Positions 1 to 8,275 of a stretch of DNA of 46,738 nt are shown in pieces. The translations under genes were made by a program, and so were the position numbers. Each line of letters starts with the position of its first letter. Within the stretch, counting starts at the first letter, position 1. Where the stretch lies: NCBI RefSeq assembly GCF_002694385.1, contig NZ_NZMB01000018.1, positions 91,655-138,392 of the forward strand, given 5' to 3'. The notes beneath the pieces are model-generated. The model made no database searches. It worked only from the letters and a program-made list of their open reading frames with translations, and was not told the origin of the DNA. This DNA is from Sneathiella sp. (lineage in GTDB: Bacteria > Pseudomonadota > Alphaproteobacteria > Sneathiellales > Sneathiellaceae).

Positions 1-88
1 GGCGGAAGCGGAAATGCGAGATGTAGAAATCCGCCGTTTCCTGTACCTTGTCGGTCATGATCACGGGATAAAATTGTGTGCATTTCAT
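1..88 (-). CDS. VOC (glyoxalase/bleomycin resistance) family protein, N-terminal part only
   Basis: The first 29 codons of a leftward gene are present; the rest lies outside the window. The start is ATG at 88-86, preceded by a GGAGGA ribosome site at about 100-95. The visible peptide begins MKCTQFYPVIMTDKV and continues with ETADFYISHFRF, which is the beta-strand/helix opening of vicinal-oxygen-chelate proteins (FYPVIMTDKVQETADFY pattern). Such proteins are small cytoplasmic metal enzymes or binding proteins; the substrate cannot be told. It is divergent from the TetR gene at 154, so the two probably share a control region, a common arrangement for a TetR regulator and its target. The family call rests on the short N-terminus only. 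Confidence 0.6.
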   Translation of the reverse strand, partial: MKCTQFYPVIMTDKVQETADFYISHFRFR

Positions 89-137
89 TGTTTGCTTCCT
101 CCGTTGGATGGGGTATAGTCCGGTCAGGCTTACTTTA

Positions 138-156
138 CATACAGGCTGCATGTATG
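138..156. promoter_or_regulatory. Near-perfect 19-bp palindrome, likely TetR/AcrR operator
   Basis: The sequence CATACAGGCTGCATGTATG reads almost the same on both strands: eight of nine base pairs match around the central T. It lies between the divergent VOC and tetR genes and ends on the tetR start codon (154-156). The core TACATACA...TGTATG resembles the known AcrR-type operator of enterobacteria (known from the family). A repressor bound here would block its own gene and probably the divergent one. Seen directly: the dyad; inferred: the protein that binds it. Confidence 0.7.
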
Positions 157-750
157 CAACAGAAAAAAACCGTCCGCTCGAATAAAGCGCGTAGCGAAGC
201 GACCCGCGCCGCGCTGATTGCCGCCGCCCGGGCGCTGTTTGTGGAAAAGGGCTATGCCGAGACCGGCACGCCGGAGATTGTCGCCCGTGCCGAGGTCACA
301 CGCGGCGCGCTCTATCATCATTTCCCGGACAAGGCCGCCCTCTTCCGCGCGGTAATCGAGGCGGAAATGACGGAGATTGCCGCGGCGATCAACCACCGCA
401 CCGATGGCATGACGGACCCGATGGCGGCGCTTAAAACCGGCAGCGATGCCTATTTCGAGGCGATGATGACGCCCGGCCGGGCGCGGCTTGTCCTGCTGGA
501 GGGACCGGTCGTCCTCGGCGTGCTGGAGATCGAGCGGATCGACCGTCAGACCGGCGGCGAAAGCCTGCTTGCGGGGCTGGAGGAAGCCGCGCGGCAGGGC
601 CAGATCCGGACGAATATTGCGCTGAGCCCCCTTGCCGATCTTCTCTCCGCCGCCTTTGACCGGGCGGCGCTTGCCATCGCCGAAGGGGAGCCCCCGGCCC
701 CCTACCGCGCCGCCATCGACGCGCTGCTCGCGGGGATAGCAAAAGCGTAA
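154..750 (+). CDS. TetR/AcrR family transcriptional regulator
   Basis: A 198-residue one-domain regulator. Residues about 13-60 form the TetR helix-turn-helix, ending in the diagnostic GALYHHFPDKAALF. The C-terminal part is the variable ligand-binding and dimerisation domain. The start was placed at ATG 154 because the family N-terminus fits (MQQKKTVRSNKARSEATR); an upstream GTG at 76 in the same frame would overlap the divergent gene's start and add an unrelated segment. No clear ribosome site precedes ATG 154, so the message may be leaderless. The 19-bp palindrome at 138-156 overlaps the start codon, which suggests tight autoregulation. The likely target is the divergent VOC gene; the effector is unknown. 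Confidence 0.88.
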   Translation: MQQKKTVRSNKARSEATRAALIAAARALFVEKGYAETGTPEIVARAEVTRGALYHHFPDKAALFRAVIEAEMTEIAAAINHRTDGMTDPMAALKTGSDAYFEAMMTPGRARLVLLEGPVVLGVLEIERIDRQTGGESLLAGLEEAARQGQIRTNIALSPLADLLSAAFDRAALAIAEGEPPAPYRAAIDALLAGIAKA

Positions 751-819
751 AGCGCATCCCGATATTGACATCGCCCCGCCGTCCCCCGATACATAGGGCG
801 TTGCGTTCGGGGTGAGTAA

Positions 820-2796
820 ATGCAGTACAGACCGGAAATTGATGGGCTGAGGGCGGTGGCGGTGCTGCCGGTACTGTTCTTTCATGCAGGCTTTCCGGCC
901 CTTGCCGGTGGTTTTATCGGCGTCGATATCTTCTTTGTCATCAGCGGCTATCTGATCACCTCGATCATTCTGGCGGAGCGGGCCGCCGGACGTTTCACCC
1001 TTACCGGATTTTACGAACGCCGCGCGCGCCGGATCCTGCCGGCGCTGTTTACCGTCGCGCTTTGCTGCCTCCCCTTCGCCTTCGCCTGGATGACGCCGCG
1101 CCAGCTTGAGGATTTCAGCGAGAGCCTGATGGCGGTGGCGCTGTTCGGCTCCAATTTCCTGTTCTGGCAGGAGGAAGGCTATTTCCAGCTGACGGCGGAA
1201 TTGAAGCCCCTCCTCCACACCTGGAGCCTTGGTGTCGAGGAGCAGTTTTATATTCTCTTTCCGCTGCTGATCCTGCTGCTGTGGCGGTTCGGGCGCGGAC
1301 GGGTCGCCGCGGCGCTTTTCCTGCTCGGCATCGCCAGCTTCATTCTCGCCGAATGGATGTCGGGCCATGCGGCATCGGCGAATTTCTATCTGCTGCCCTC
1401 CCGCGCGTGGGAGCTTTTTACCGGCGCTCTCTGCGCCCTTTATCTGGCGCGGGAGGAACGGACACCGGAAAACGGCGCAACAATTCCGTGCAGCGTCCGG
1501 AATATTCTCGCTCTTGTCGGGATTACCCTCATCGTTGCGGGACTTGGCCTGATCGACAATTCCACGCCCTTCCCGTCCCGCTATACTCTCCTGCCCGTGC
1601 TCGGCACAGCGTTGATCATCCTGTTCGCCCGGGGAGATACAATTGCCGGACGCCTCTTGGCCCGGCGTCCGCTCGTTGCCGTCGGGCTGATCAGCTACAG
1701 CCTCTATCTTTGGCATCAGCCATTGTTCGCCTTTGCCCGGCTGAGAAGCGAAGAAGACCCCGGGCCAATGCTCTATCTCCTACTGATTGCCGCCGCCTTC
1801 CCGCTGGCCTTCCTTTCCTGGCGATACATCGAAAAGCCGTTCAGAAGCCGCGACCGCTTTACCCGAAAACAGATATTCACCTTTTCCGGCGGCGGTATAT
1901 TGCTGCTCATCTGCCTTGGCGCCGCCGGTGACATCGGCAAGGGGTTTCCGAACCGTCTGGGGGCGGAGGGGCGCACTCTCGCCTCGCTCGAAGAACGCCT
2001 CCGGCCCAACAACGGGCTCAGCTCCCTCTGTGATCATTCTTTCCGCATCCGCCCGGAATGCATGAGTGGTCAGCCCCCCGAAATCGTGCTCTGGGGGGAT
2101 TCCTATGCCATGCATCTCGCCGATGCCCTGACGGCAGGCGATAACCCGCCCGCCCTGATCCAGCTGACAAAAAGCGTTTGCGGCCCCCTTCCCGGCCTCG
2201 CGCCCGTGATCGCCCCGCTCTATATGGAGAGTTGGGCGGAGGGGTGCCTCACCTTCAACCAGCAAGTAATGGCATGGCTGCGGGCGCAGAACGGCCTTAA
2301 ATATGTCGTTCTTTCCAGTCCGTTCAGCCAGTATCTGGGCGAAGACGCCGTCTTTCTGGACGACACGGGCAACCGCATACAAACAGGCAATGCTGCGGAG
2401 AATATGGAGATTGTCGCCGCTCATCTGACGGCCGCGCTTGAATCGCTGACGGCGGCAGGCCTCCGTCCCGTCGTCATCGGCCCACCACCACAGAGCGGGC
2501 GCAACATCGGCCAGTGCCTTCTGCGGGCAGAAATGTTCGGCTTCGATCCGGCCGGATGCGACTTCGCGATGACGGAGGTGGAGGAGAGATCGCGCATGGC
2601 GGCCACCCTTCTCGACCAGGTTGCGGACAAATATCCCGTCATCCGGCTGGAGGATTTTATCTGCGCAGAGGGCAACTGCCGCGCCATGAAAGACGGTGTC
2701 TTCCTCTATCGCGACGCGGGACACCTGTCTCATGAAGGCGCAGCGCTCATCGGCCGGGAAATGAACCTCCCCGCCCGTATCCGGGATGAAAAATAA
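820..2796 (+). CDS. Acyltransferase 3 / SGNH fusion protein (OafB/OatA-like O-acyltransferase)
   Basis: The 658-residue protein has an integral-membrane acyltransferase-3 domain (residues about 1-360) that starts YRPEIDGLRAVAVLPVLFFHAG and contains many hydrophobic segments and R-R-x-R-R-I-L-P after the second helix. It is followed by a periplasmic SGNH-hydrolase-like domain with the nucleophile block LWGDSYAMH near residue 426 and the closing D-x-x-H (DAGHLS) near residue 631. Proteins of this build move acetyl or other acyl groups onto cell-surface sugars such as O-antigen, exopolysaccharide or peptidoglycan. ATG 820 follows GGGGTGA at a proper distance. It stands alone, with no polysaccharide genes beside it, so the acceptor glycan cannot be inferred. 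Length is normal for the fused type. Confidence 0.9.
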   Translation: MQYRPEIDGLRAVAVLPVLFFHAGFPALAGGFIGVDIFFVISGYLITSIILAERAAGRFTLTGFYERRARRILPALFTVALCCLPFAFAWMTPRQLEDFSESLMAVALFGSNFLFWQEEGYFQLTAELKPLLHTWSLGVEEQFYILFPLLILLLWRFGRGRVAAALFLLGIASFILAEWMSGHAASANFYLLPSRAWELFTGALCALYLAREERTPENGATIPCSVRNILALVGITLIVAGLGLIDNSTPFPSRYTLLPVLGTALIILFARGDTIAGRLLARRPLVAVGLISYSLYLWHQPLFAFARLRSEEDPGPMLYLLLIAAAFPLAFLSWRYIEKPFRSRDRFTRKQIFTFSGGGILLLICLGAAGDIGKGFPNRLGAEGRTLASLEERLRPNNGLSSLCDHSFRIRPECMSGQPPEIVLWGDSYAMHLADALTAGDNPPALIQLTKSVCGPLPGLAPVIAPLYMESWAEGCLTFNQQVMAWLRAQNGLKYVVLSSPFSQYLGEDAVFLDDTGNRIQTGNAAENMEIVAAHLTAALESLTAAGLRPVVIGPPPQSGRNIGQCLLRAEMFGFDPAGCDFAMTEVEERSRMAATLLDQVADKYPVIRLEDFICAEGNCRAMKDGVFLYRDAGHLSHEGAALIGREMNLPARIRDEK

Positions 2797-2869
2797 CTCG
2801 CGCCTTGCAGAACGGACCCGCCCATTGCATCATCCGGGCAGAGAACCGGTCAACAATGGGGAGGAAAAG

Positions 2870-3499
2870 ATGAAGCTTTACTGGATCAAGGCGCAGGCGC
2901 CGCTGCGGGTTCTGGCGCTGATCAAGCATCTCGGCATCACGGTGGAACTGATCGAGATCAATCTCACCGCCGGGGGGCTGCGCGAGGCGGATTATGTCGC
3001 CCTCAACCCCAACAAGAAGGCGCCGACGCTGGTGGATGGCGATCTGGTGCTGTGGGAATCGGCGGCGATCATGGCGCATCTGTGCATGAAGGCCGGATCG
3101 GACATGTGGCCGACAAAAGATCCGCGGGAACAGGTGGAGGTGCTGCGCTGGCTCACCTGGAACGAGGGGCACTGGGTGCGCGCCGTCGGCGTTCATTATG
3201 TCGAGAATATCATCAAGCCACAGTTCAACATGGGCCCGCCGGACGCGGCGGCGCTGGAGGCCAATATCGGCAATTTCATGAAATTCGCGAAAGTTCTGAA
3301 TGCCCATCTGGAAGGCAGGGATTTCGCCGCCGCGAACCGCCTGACCATCGCCGACTTTTCCCTCGGCTCCATGGCGCGTTACTGGCGGGAGGCGGAGATG
3401 CCCATGGAAAACTTCCCCAACATTCCCCGCTGGCTGGACAATCTTATGAAAACCCCCGCCTGGGCCAACCCCTGGCCGGAGAAAGTAGAAGCGGCCTAA
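2870..3499 (+). CDS. Glutathione S-transferase family protein
   Basis: A 209-residue protein with a thioredoxin-fold N-terminal domain (residues 1-80; MKLYWIKAQAPLRVLALIKHLG, then NPNKKAPTLVDGDLVLWESAAIMAHL, the cis-proline and glutathione-binding E-S pair) and an all-helical C-terminal domain with ANRLTIADFSLGSMARYW. Members conjugate or reduce compounds with glutathione in the cytoplasm. ATG 2870 has a strong GGGGAGGA ribosome site; a start at 2786 in the same frame would overlap the acyltransferase end and is less likely. Substrate unknown. Another GST gene lies at 5581-6225 and a third, broken one immediately downstream at 3508-3600. Confidence 0.88.
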   Translation: MKLYWIKAQAPLRVLALIKHLGITVELIEINLTAGGLREADYVALNPNKKAPTLVDGDLVLWESAAIMAHLCMKAGSDMWPTKDPREQVEVLRWLTWNEGHWVRAVGVHYVENIIKPQFNMGPPDAAALEANIGNFMKFAKVLNAHLEGRDFAAANRLTIADFSLGSMARYWREAEMPMENFPNIPRWLDNLMKTPAWANPWPEKVEAA

Positions 3500-3507
3500 C
3501 TGCCCCC

Positions 3508-3600
3508 TCACCCCATGGGGACAAAGCCCGGTTGCGATTTGACCCGGTCGATCCAGTCGCGGATTGCCGGGAAGCGGGTGAGGAAAGCCTTCTTTCCCTT
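3508..3600 (-). pseudogene. C-terminal remnant of a third glutathione S-transferase gene
   Basis: Read leftwards, this stretch encodes KAFLTRFPAIRDWIDRV followed by KSQPGFVPMG and a TGA stop at 3510-3508. The pattern F-P-A-I-x-x-W-x-x-R-V-x-x-x-P-G-F is the typical last 25 residues of many bacterial GSTs. Upstream, the reading frame meets a stop at 3624-3622 and no GST domain is present in any frame. The rest of the gene is therefore missing, replaced by the XRE/DUF5677-like segment that follows. I see the peptide match; that an insertion with deletion removed the gene body is inference. Confidence 0.65.
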
Positions 3601-3765
3601 TTGAATCCGGTCACGGAAAAATCAAATTCCTCTTACTCTCCGTGCCCTTATGCCCACCGCAAGTGGCTGCCGCACACAACGTCAGCCGCTCATGCCGTTC
3701 TTCGGCTTCGGTACCCTTCAACTAACAAACACGGCACAACCATTATCTTATATTAAGAATGACGT

Positions 3766-3808
3766 TTGACATTATGCTTTATGTATGCAATAAAGATTGA
3801 CATTAAGC
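3766..3808. promoter_or_regulatory. Direct repeat TTGACATTAWGC upstream of the XRE gene
   Basis: TTGACATTATGC (3766-3777) recurs as TTGACATTAAGC (3797-3808), 31 bases apart, about three helical turns. The first copy supplies a good -35 box (TTGACA) with an AT-rich -10-like region about 17 bases later. Tandem copies just before a small helix-turn-helix gene are typical of autoregulatory operators; the binding protein is presumably the product of 3824-4327. Confidence 0.5.
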
Positions 3809-3823
3809 AATAAGGATAACTAG

Positions 3824-4327
3824 ATGCAGATCACCGCCGATCAATGCCGCGCTGCCCGTAGCCTGTTAAACTGGACTCAGAACCAGCTTGCTACGAACGC
3901 CAGCGTCTCCCGCGCAACCGTCGCCGATTTCGAATCCAACACACGGCAGCCGATGAAGAACAATTTGCGCTCCATCGCGGATTGCATGTTCGCCGCCGGG
4001 ATCGAGTTTGTCCCCGAGGACGGTAATTCGGGTGTCGGTGTCCGTTTCCGCGAACGAAAGCTTGAATACACCAGCAACGTGAGGATCGACCGGTTCAATC
4101 GCGCTGCGACGATGCGGATGCGTTACGCTGGCGAAGATTTCCAGTGCATTGTCGATCTCGACGCCGTTGACGATTACCACCGGGCGAATTTTGCTACCGA
4201 TGAAGAATTTGGGAAGGCGATCAGCGACATCCTGCACATGATCCTGACCGCGGCCGAGCGTTTTGCCCCGACCAACGTCAAGGACGGGAAGCTGGTCATC
4301 ACCTACGACATGCTGCAATCAAACTGA
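3824..4327 (+). CDS. XRE-type HTH regulator with C-terminal extension
   Basis: The 167-residue product opens with a compact helix-turn-helix domain (residues about 3-66: AARSLLNWTQNQLATNASVSRATVADFE), the arrangement seen in small XRE/HipB-like regulators and antitoxins. Residues about 80-165 form a separate alpha/beta segment, RMRYAGEDFQCIVDLDAVDDY and onward, which loosely resembles DUF1488-type proteins; I am not sure of that match. Start ATG 3824 follows AAGGATAAC. The next gene starts 12 bases after its stop, so the two form a bicistron. Repeated TTGACATTAWGC motifs in the promoter suggest that it represses its own operon. Context (small HTH gene plus a helical partner of unknown function, beside a truncated gene) suggests a transferred module. 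Confidence 0.75.
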   Translation: MQITADQCRAARSLLNWTQNQLATNASVSRATVADFESNTRQPMKNNLRSIADCMFAAGIEFVPEDGNSGVGVRFRERKLEYTSNVRIDRFNRAATMRMRYAGEDFQCIVDLDAVDDYHRANFATDEEFGKAISDILHMILTAAERFAPTNVKDGKLVITYDMLQSN

Positions 4328-4339
4328 CGAGGGTTGAGC

Positions 4340-5044
4340 ATGGACACCGTGCAGCAAAATCTCGCCAATTGGGATATCTCGCGTATGGCCAGCATCCCTG
4401 TCGCGGGCCTGCTGTCGCGCAACCCCGTGGCCTATAAGTGGAAGGCACCATTTCGGAGCTGGATGCTTCGGGAAGCAGTGTTCTGGCGACTGCATGACCT
4501 GCTTACGCAATCCTATGCGCTATATCAGCAAGGCCACGGCTTAGGCGCCCGTATCCTTCTTCGCAGCGGCTTCGAGACGCTGGCGGTGTTAATCTATTTG
4601 AACCAACTGATGCAGCAGGTCCTGGACAGGAAACTGAACTTCCACCTATTCAGCGACACGACGACCAAACTGCTAGCCGGTTCTCGGGACGGATCGACCA
4701 TGCATCAATCACTCAATATCATGACGATTCTTGAGAAGTGCGATAAACGGTATCCCGGCCTTGCGAAGTTCTACGCCATCCTCTCGGAAAGCGCCCATCC
4801 GAACTACGAAGGCATGATTACGGGCTATTCGAAGGTTGATCACGACGAATACGAAAATCACTTCTCGAACCGCTGGATGGAGTTATACGGTGACAAACAC
4901 CTCGGTTCCATGGACCTGTGCATGAAGACCTTTCATCATGAATACAACGAAGTCTGGGCGGACCTAATGGAGAAACTGGAAGGCTGGATCGAAGAAAACG
5001 ACGCCCGGCTGGAGATGACCAAGAATGACCCACCGCCCGAATGA
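4340..5044 (+). CDS. Hypothetical protein, DUF5677/HEPN-like helical protein, partner of the XRE gene
   Basis: A 234-residue protein, almost entirely alpha-helical, without signal peptide or membrane segment. Recognisable stretches are ARILLRSGFETLAVLIYLN (residues about 70-88) and SESAHPNYEGM (about 150-160), which resemble the R...E helix and the conserved histidine of DUF5677 and related HEPN-fold families; this is a pattern-level match, not proven. Start ATG 4340 with GAGGG upstream is preferred over a TTG at 4334. Only 12 bases separate it from the XRE gene. The pair has the layout of an HTH antitoxin with an effector, but no catalytic RxxxxxH motif is plain, so a toxin role is only a possibility. 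GC content looks lower than in flanking genes. Confidence 0.55.
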   Translation: MDTVQQNLANWDISRMASIPVAGLLSRNPVAYKWKAPFRSWMLREAVFWRLHDLLTQSYALYQQGHGLGARILLRSGFETLAVLIYLNQLMQQVLDRKLNFHLFSDTTTKLLAGSRDGSTMHQSLNIMTILEKCDKRYPGLAKFYAILSESAHPNYEGMITGYSKVDHDEYENHFSNRWMELYGDKHLGSMDLCMKTFHHEYNEVWADLMEKLEGWIEENDARLEMTKNDPPPE

Positions 5045-5068
5045 TCAAAGATGGCAGACGAGCCTCGC

Positions 5069-5458
5069 CTACAACAGATAGGTGAGCAGCAGCCAGAGGC
5101 TGCCGACGATGAGCGCAATAAAGGTGCAGATCATGCCGATCATGCGGAAAATCAGGATTTCTTTCATGCCGCTGATGCCGATGGCATGCAGGATGCGGCC
5201 AACGAGCAGAAGCGCGCACAGAATGACGATGACATAAACGCTGACCGTCCGCATTTCGAGAAACATGAGGATAATCAGCGTGATCGGCACATATTCGATG
5301 AAATTGCCATGGGCGCGAATGGCCTTTTGCAGGGCGATATCGCCACCATCGCCAATGCTGACCTGCGCTTTGCGCCGCAGCCGACTGACCTGAAGGCTGA
5401 GGAGGACATAGACCAGCGCCAGCAGCGCCGCAAAGAACGGGGTGATCGAAACAATCAT
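5069..5458 (-). CDS. MAPEG family membrane protein
   Basis: The 129-residue protein has four hydrophobic segments (about residues 3-25, 55-72, 76-95 and 103-126). It carries the MAPEG signature after the first helix: RRKAQVSIGDGG, then ALQKAIRAHGNFIEYVPITL, where N and E of the A-H-G-N-F-x-E-Y motif are family hallmarks. MAPEG proteins (membrane-associated proteins in eicosanoid and glutathione metabolism) are trimeric inner-membrane enzymes, often with glutathione transferase or peroxidase activity. ATG 5458 follows GAGGGAG. It lies close to, and on the same strand as, a soluble GST (5581-6225), consistent with glutathione-linked detoxification, though the 122-base gap leaves co-transcription open. 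Confidence 0.88.
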   Translation of the reverse strand: MIVSITPFFAALLALVYVLLSLQVSRLRRKAQVSIGDGGDIALQKAIRAHGNFIEYVPITLIILMFLEMRTVSVYVIVILCALLLVGRILHAIGISGMKEILIFRMIGMICTFIALIVGSLWLLLTYLL

Positions 5459-5580
5459 GATAAACTTCTCCCTCTGACATGCGCCGCCCGGGTCAGGCGC
5501 TATTCCCCTCCTTCAATAGCATATTTTGCGGGGAAAACGGTATCTTTCACGCAGCGCCGGAGAAAATGACACAGGCTCCG

Positions 5581-6225
5581 TCAGTCGCGCCCCTCCGGCG
5601 CGCCCAGCGGAAACAGGTGCCGGTATGGCCGGGCCTCGTCCAGCGCCCGTGCATAGCTCGGCCGGGCCAGCAACCGGGCGCGATAGGCCCAGAGGTGCGT
5701 ATATTTTTCCGGAATGGCGTAGGTCCAGTCCGCATAGAGAAGCGCAGGCGCCGCCGCGCAATCGGCGAGGCTGAACGCCTCCCCCGACGCCCATATCCGC
5801 CCCTTCATACGATCATCAAGCACCGCATAGGCCGTATCCAGCAGTGTTTTCGCCCCCGCCTCATCTGCTGCGCGGCCGAGCGCCTTGTAGATCAACTGCT
5901 GCTGGGGGGTGCTGACATAATTATCAAAGAAACGGTCCCACATCCGCACCTCCGCTGCCGCGACAGGCTCTTTCGGGACAAGCGGCGCAATGTCCGGATA
6001 CCGCGCCTCAAGATATTCGATAATGCCTGTTGCCTCGAATACAAGCAGCTCATCATCCGCCAGAACGGGAAATTTCCCGATCGGCCACAGCTCCGCAAAC
6101 TCGCTCGCCACCGGCTCACTCCCGTCGAGCATTCTGGTCTCAAACTCAATGCCCTTTTCATAAAAGGCGGTCTTCGCTTTATGGCAATAGGAGGAAAACG
6201 GATGCAGATAAAGGACGGGGGACAT
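5581..6225 (-). CDS. Glutathione S-transferase family protein
   Basis: A 214-residue cytoplasmic protein. The N-terminal thioredoxin-like domain has LYLHPFSSYCHKAKTAFYEKG with a possible catalytic Ser/Cys pair near residues 11-14, and FPVLADDELLVFEATGIIEYL supplies the cis-proline and E-A glutathione-binding pair. The C-terminal helical domain carries SLADCAAAPALLYADW, the N-capping/hydrophobic staple motif of GSTs. Start ATG has AAGGA eight bases upstream. Substrate not deducible. It precedes the MAPEG gene on the same strand and lies 48 bases downstream of a thioesterase gene, so the three leftward genes may be one unit. Confidence 0.88.
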   Translation of the reverse strand: MSPVLYLHPFSSYCHKAKTAFYEKGIEFETRMLDGSEPVASEFAELWPIGKFPVLADDELLVFEATGIIEYLEARYPDIAPLVPKEPVAAAEVRMWDRFFDNYVSTPQQQLIYKALGRAADEAGAKTLLDTAYAVLDDRMKGRIWASGEAFSLADCAAAPALLYADWTYAIPEKYTHLWAYRARLLARPSYARALDEARPYRHLFPLGAPEGRD

Positions 6226-6273
6226 GTGAACATTCCTTTCTGTGTGGCTGCGTTGCCGGCAAGGCGCATCGGG

Positions 6274-6702
6274 TCAGACAAGCTTGAATGAGGCATTGGC
6301 CCGCGCAATCAGCTTTTCCGCCCCGTCCCGGATGACAATCACTTTCATTTCGGTAAAGCCGATGGAGCGGCCGGTTTTCAGCACCGCCCCCCTGAATTCC
6401 AGCCAGTCGCCAATTTGCGCGCTGTCCGTAAAATCGGTGGTCATGCTGAGGGTGACGGCGCCTATCTTGTCATTGGCAAATATCGCCCGCGCCTGCGCAA
6501 GCAGGGACATCCCCATAGCCTTGTCACTGAGGGCGGCGATCAGTCCGCCATGGGCGAAGCCGCGGGCGTTGCAATGGGCCTCCCGCACCTCTATGCCAAG
6601 GATCATCCCCGCCACCACCGGTTTGACGTAGATCGGCTCCCACGGATCGGTCAGCGGGCTTTTGCGGTGACTTGCCGTAAAACCATCGGGGATCTTGTTC
6701 AT
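6274..6702 (-). CDS. PaaI-type hotdog-fold thioesterase
   Basis: The 142-residue protein fits a single hotdog domain. The helix motif ARGFAHGGLIAALSDKAMGMSL contains the H-G-G and the acidic D of PaaI/YbgC-like acyl-CoA thioesterases. The following strands (AVTLSMTTDFTDSAQIGDWLEF, TGRSIGFTEMKVIV) also fit. Such enzymes hydrolyse small or aromatic acyl-CoA thioesters and act as tetramers in the cytoplasm. The start chosen is ATG 6702, which matches the family N-terminus; an in-frame start at 6741 would add a basic, unconserved stretch. It is followed by a GST gene on the same strand. Confidence 0.85.
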   Translation of the reverse strand: MNKIPDGFTASHRKSPLTDPWEPIYVKPVVAGMILGIEVREAHCNARGFAHGGLIAALSDKAMGMSLLAQARAIFANDKIGAVTLSMTTDFTDSAQIGDWLEFRGAVLKTGRSIGFTEMKVIVIRDGAEKLIARANASFKLV

Positions 6703-6892
6703 TGTTTTATTCCGCCATGTCCGCCTGTGATGCCGGGTCATTCACGCCCTGTTCACCCAAATTTGACCGCCCTGACAGGCAGGGCGCGCCCTCTGGACAA
6801 TAACAGCGGAGGGCACCGATTGGCAACTCCGCCGGATCAGCGGCCTCATCAGCCAACCGGCCCTGCTGACCCGGATCACCGCATGAGGCGCG

Positions 6893-7171
6893 TTAAAAGT
6901 CGAACAGTTCCGACAGCAGGCTGGATTTCTTCTTGCGCTTGTGACCATAGCCCCGGTCATCATGGGAGCCGTGGGAACGATGCTGGCTGTCCCTCTGGCG
7001 CGTGTCATACCCCCGCTCCGGCTCCGGCGCGGCGGCATTGGTGCGGTCGATAATCTTGTCGAGCTCTCCCCGGTCGAGCCAGACACCCCGGCATTTGGGA
7101 CAATAGTCAATTTCCACCCCCTGCCGGTCCGCCATCGTCATATTTACATCTTCACATACGGGACATTGCAT
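6893..7171 (-). CDS. TFIIB-type zinc-ribbon protein
   Basis: A small protein of 92 residues. Two CxxC knuckles, CPVC (3-6) and CPKC (24-27), with GVWLDRGELDKII after the second, are the hallmark of the zf-TFIIB family of bacterial proteins. The tail is rich in Arg, His and Lys (SQHRSHGSHDDRGYGHKRKK) and ends in the hydrophobic SSLLSELFDF that many family members share. ATG 7171 follows AGGAGAG at seven bases. The function of this family is unknown; zinc binding is the only safe prediction. Confidence 0.85.
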   Translation of the reverse strand: MQCPVCEDVNMTMADRQGVEIDYCPKCRGVWLDRGELDKIIDRTNAAAPEPERGYDTRQRDSQHRSHGSHDDRGYGHKRKKKSSLLSELFDF

Positions 7172-7385
7172 ACATATCTCTCCTGTCATTTTAATGACCG
7201 GGATGTAGGGACATGACCCGGCGATTTCAATCCCGCCTTTCCCGGACGCGGGCGCGCGCATCGGCCCTTTTGCGGCTGTTCGCATCACCCGAAACCGGAA
7301 TATGGCAGGCGAAGCAATCTGCTTGACAAACAACTCCTTATACTTAGCATCAATTGCTCATATCGCCGGATCGGGAGCATGAACG

Positions 7386-8213
7386 ATGCCGTTTCTGAGA
7401 AAAATTACCTCTTCTATATCCGTTATCCTGTTCACGGGCATGATGGCCCATGCCGCCCCGGCCGCAGATAACGATAAGTTTGATGTTGTTGGCTTTAAAC
7501 TTGGCATGACGACTGACGAAGCCCAGCAGACACTTCGGGATTATGGCGCAGATGAAGCCTCGATCAGCATTTCACGCGTCGCGTTCACCTATAGCGATGG
7601 CGTCAATCACAATCACAAGACAGAAGACTTCATCTATCGCATCTCGGCAGGCAAACCAGTCCTCAACCAGGATGGCAAGCGGCAGGAAGATAGCATTATC
7701 CTTTACTTCTCCCCGCCTCCACAGGGCGGACGCCTCGTCGGGCTGCAGCGCCTGCTCAACAATGAGATTGATCCGATAACCGCCAACGAGTTTCGCGCCG
7801 CCGTGATTGGCAAATATGGCGAACCGCAGGGAACGAACTTCGCCGCCATCAACTGGAAATTCGGCGGCGGCACTCAGAACTGCGTCTCCAACGACACCAA
7901 AGGAATGGGGATTTCTCTGCCCGCAACATCGCGAAACCAGAGCATCCTCGATCTGGTCTATGCGAATTCCGGCACCGGATACCTGCTGGATCGATTCAGG
8001 ATAGGCCGCGTCAAAAGTCTCGATCAATGCGCCAATATGCTGGAATATACCATCGCCGCACAAGGCGACATGCCAGCAACCCGCGTTCAGGCCACCATGA
8101 TCGACGTGCAATCCTGGGTCAAAGCCGAGCTGGCGGCGGGCGAGGAAGTGGAAAAACTGCGCAAGGCCGCCGTTGAAAAGCGTATGGGCGGCGGTAAAAA
8201 ACCCGCCCTCTGA
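7386..8213 (+). CDS. Hypothetical secreted protein
   Basis: The 275-residue product has a Sec signal peptide: basic start MPFLRK, hydrophobic core ISVILFTGMMAHA, likely cleavage after AHAAPA near residue 26. The mature part begins DKFDVVGFKLGMTTDEAQQTLRDYG, the G-x-x-L-G-M-T-x-x-E-A pattern often found in periplasmic proteins of unknown role that begin with a SmpA/OmlA-like beta-alpha segment. Two cysteines far apart (NCVSN and DQCAN) may form a disulfide. No enzyme motif is visible. It is monocistronic, with a terminator candidate at 8337-8359. Confidence 0.7.
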   Translation: MPFLRKITSSISVILFTGMMAHAAPAADNDKFDVVGFKLGMTTDEAQQTLRDYGADEASISISRVAFTYSDGVNHNHKTEDFIYRISAGKPVLNQDGKRQEDSIILYFSPPPQGGRLVGLQRLLNNEIDPITANEFRAAVIGKYGEPQGTNFAAINWKFGGGTQNCVSNDTKGMGISLPATSRNQSILDLVYANSGTGYLLDRFRIGRVKSLDQCANMLEYTIAAQGDMPATRVQATMIDVQSWVKAELAAGEEVEKLRKAAVEKRMGGGKKPAL

Positions 8214-8250
8214 TCATCCCGCACTATCCACCGCAAATGTATCGGTGACG

Positions 8251-8275
8251 GCGGCCTCTATCTGAAAGAGGCCGC
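8251..8275. repeat. Inverted repeat with 9-bp arms between convergent genes
   Basis: GCGGCCTCT and AGAGGCCGC are separated by a 7-base loop, 38 bases after the secreted-protein gene. No T-run follows, so it may help termination by structure only or stabilise the message end. Confidence 0.4.

Noticed and set aside
130-1716. Long leftward open frame opposite tetR and the acyltransferase
   Set aside because: It is the antisense shadow of two well-supported genes; its product is rich in Arg, Gly and Gln with no domain.
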